Shown in pieces: positions 5,177 to 5,580 of a stretch of 5,580 nt of DNA. The stretch covers positions 1-5,580 of the forward strand of contig CAKQNH010000380.1 of the NCBI GenBank assembly GCA_934255105.1. The letters run 5' to 3'. Under the pieces are notes generated by a model. That model was not told where the DNA came from and did not search any database. It saw only the letters and a list, made by a program, of their open reading frames with translations. A program made the translations under genes and the position numbers. Numbering within the stretch: position 1 is the stretch's first letter; every line of letters begins with the position of its first letter. This stretch comes from an uncultured Pirellulaceae bacterium. Lineage in GTDB: Bacteria; Planctomycetota; Planctomycetia; Pirellulales; Pirellulaceae.

Positions 5177-5213
5177 TAGCGGCGACAGCAATTCACTGCC
5201 GCCGCTATCGCGG
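5171..5213. terminator. Perfect 14-bp hairpin, possible terminator after ribH or REP module
   Basis: CCGCGATAGCGGCG (5171-5184) is exactly complementary to CGCCGCTATCGCGG (5200-5213), with a 15-base loop in which GCA and TGC can pair further. It lies 75-117 bases downstream of the ribH stop and could end ribH transcription on the minus strand. The left arm also belongs to the repeated TTARCCGCGA units, so it may be a repeat element instead. No T-tract follows on the minus strand. Confidence 0.55.
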
Positions 5214-5238
5214 CTCTGGGGTGGTTGCGCAAAAATGA

Positions 5239-5258
5239 CCGCGGGTTGACACCCGCGG
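5239..5258. terminator. Perfect 8-bp GC-rich hairpin downstream of ribH
   Basis: CCGCGGGT and ACCCGCGG form a perfect stem around TGAC. On the minus strand the right arm is followed by TCATTTTTGCGC, where a run of five T begins 3 bases after the stem. This is the best intrinsic terminator candidate of the region and would act 30-50 bases after the ribH stop. If so, mscL needs its own promoter, which would have to lie among the repeats. Confidence 0.65.
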
Positions 5259-5287
5259 CTAAATGCTGCCGCAGCTTCGCTGCTAAT

Positions 5288-5580
5288 CTATTCTTGAGAC
5301 AACATGGCCAGCACCGCTTCCGCCGTTTCACAACCTTTGTTGCCAACGTTGCCACCGGCCCGATGGATGGCTTGCTCAAGCGTGTTGCAGGTCAAAAGCC
5401 CAAAACCAACCGGCTTGCCCGTGGAGAGCATCAACTCCATCAGCGCATTGCTGACCGCGCGGTTGATATGTTGGTCGTGCGTGGTCTCGCCGCGAATGAC
5501 AGCGCCCAACACTACCACCGCCTGTATCTCGGACCGCTGCAGCAGTCGTTTGGCCGCCAGGGGCAATTCCCAAGCCCCAG
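5288..5580 (-). CDS. ribH: 6,7-dimethyl-8-ribityllumazine synthase (C-terminal part, 5' end outside window)
   Basis: RibH condenses 5-amino-6-ribitylamino-uracil with 3,4-dihydroxy-2-butanone-4-phosphate to 6,7-dimethyl-8-ribityllumazine, the step before riboflavin. The visible 97 residues carry the family hallmarks in order: GAWELPLAAKRLL (relatives have PGAFELPLAAK), VVVLGAVIRGETTHD (phosphate-binding loop and the conserved catalytic-region His), GKPVGFGLLTCNTLEQAIHRAGG, and the end NVGNKGCETAEAVLAML. The C-terminus is complete at the TAG at 5288-5290; roughly the first third to 40 percent of the protein is cut off. Family members assemble as pentamers or 60-mer capsids in the cytoplasm. 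It is the first gene of the leftward row ribH, mscL, nusB, scpB; ribH and nusB are neighbours in many bacteria. Confidence 0.95.
   Translation of the reverse strand, partial: GAWELPLAAKRLLQRSEIQAVVVLGAVIRGETTHDQHINRAVSNALMELMLSTGKPVGFGLLTCNTLEQAIHRAGGNVGNKGCETAEAVLAMLSQE

Noticed and set aside
5064..5260. Riboswitch (for example FMN type) near ribH
   Set aside because: The structured region lies downstream of ribH and upstream of mscL on the minus strand, and I see no FMN riboswitch core; repeats explain the structure better.

Overview
The window (5,580 bases, moderately GC-rich) looks like an ordinary chromosomal stretch from a planctomycete, most likely a Pirellulaceae relative. This placement is an inference. 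It rests on the gene content (a Tat-exported Gfo/Idh/MocA-type oxidoreductase remnant and a LolC/E-LolD type exporter), on long acidic low-complexity extensions on the housekeeping proteins ScpB and NusB, on a TTG start, and on intergenic spaces packed with short palindromic repeats. No taxonomic search was possible.

Left part, plus strand: the last 68 codons of an FtsX-like (LolC/LolE type) permease overlap by 8 bases the start of a LolD-like ABC ATPase (201-1049). Together they would form the inner-membrane part of a lipoprotein-releasing or related export machine. Directly after the ATPase stop lies a three-copy 51-bp tandem repeat (1051-1196), each unit carrying most or all of a small palindrome. 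A good ribosome binding site and ATG then open a Gfo/Idh/MocA oxidoreductase (1265-1836). This gene has lost its middle (roughly 250 codons, estimated from family length) and its reading frame, so it is a pseudogene. An intact inositol-monophosphatase-family gene (1956-2807) follows, starting at TTG.

Middle: 2808-2918 separates the convergent plus- and minus-strand genes. It holds a long inverted repeat (21-bp stem with one mismatch) plus an extra direct copy of one arm, and fits a two-way terminator or a dispersed repeat element.

Right part, all minus strand, transcribed from right to left: ribH (lumazine synthase, cut by the window edge), a 240-bp intergenic mosaic of REP-like repeats and three hairpins, mscL (mechanosensitive channel) starting in a run of five ATG codons, a 154-bp gap, nusB (transcription antitermination) with a 60-residue acidic tail, and scpB (chromosome segregation) with a 140-residue acidic head. 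nusB and scpB overlap by 23 bases. Proximity of ribH and nusB is a common bacterial arrangement; mscL and its repeat-rich upstream region sit between them here.

I found no convincing new multi-gene system, CRISPR array, complete mobile element, tRNA or rRNA. The points most worth a second look are the 51-bp tandem array, the two repeat-rich intergenic regions, the five-ATG start of mscL, and the in-frame 15-bp duplications in the disordered parts of NusB and ScpB.
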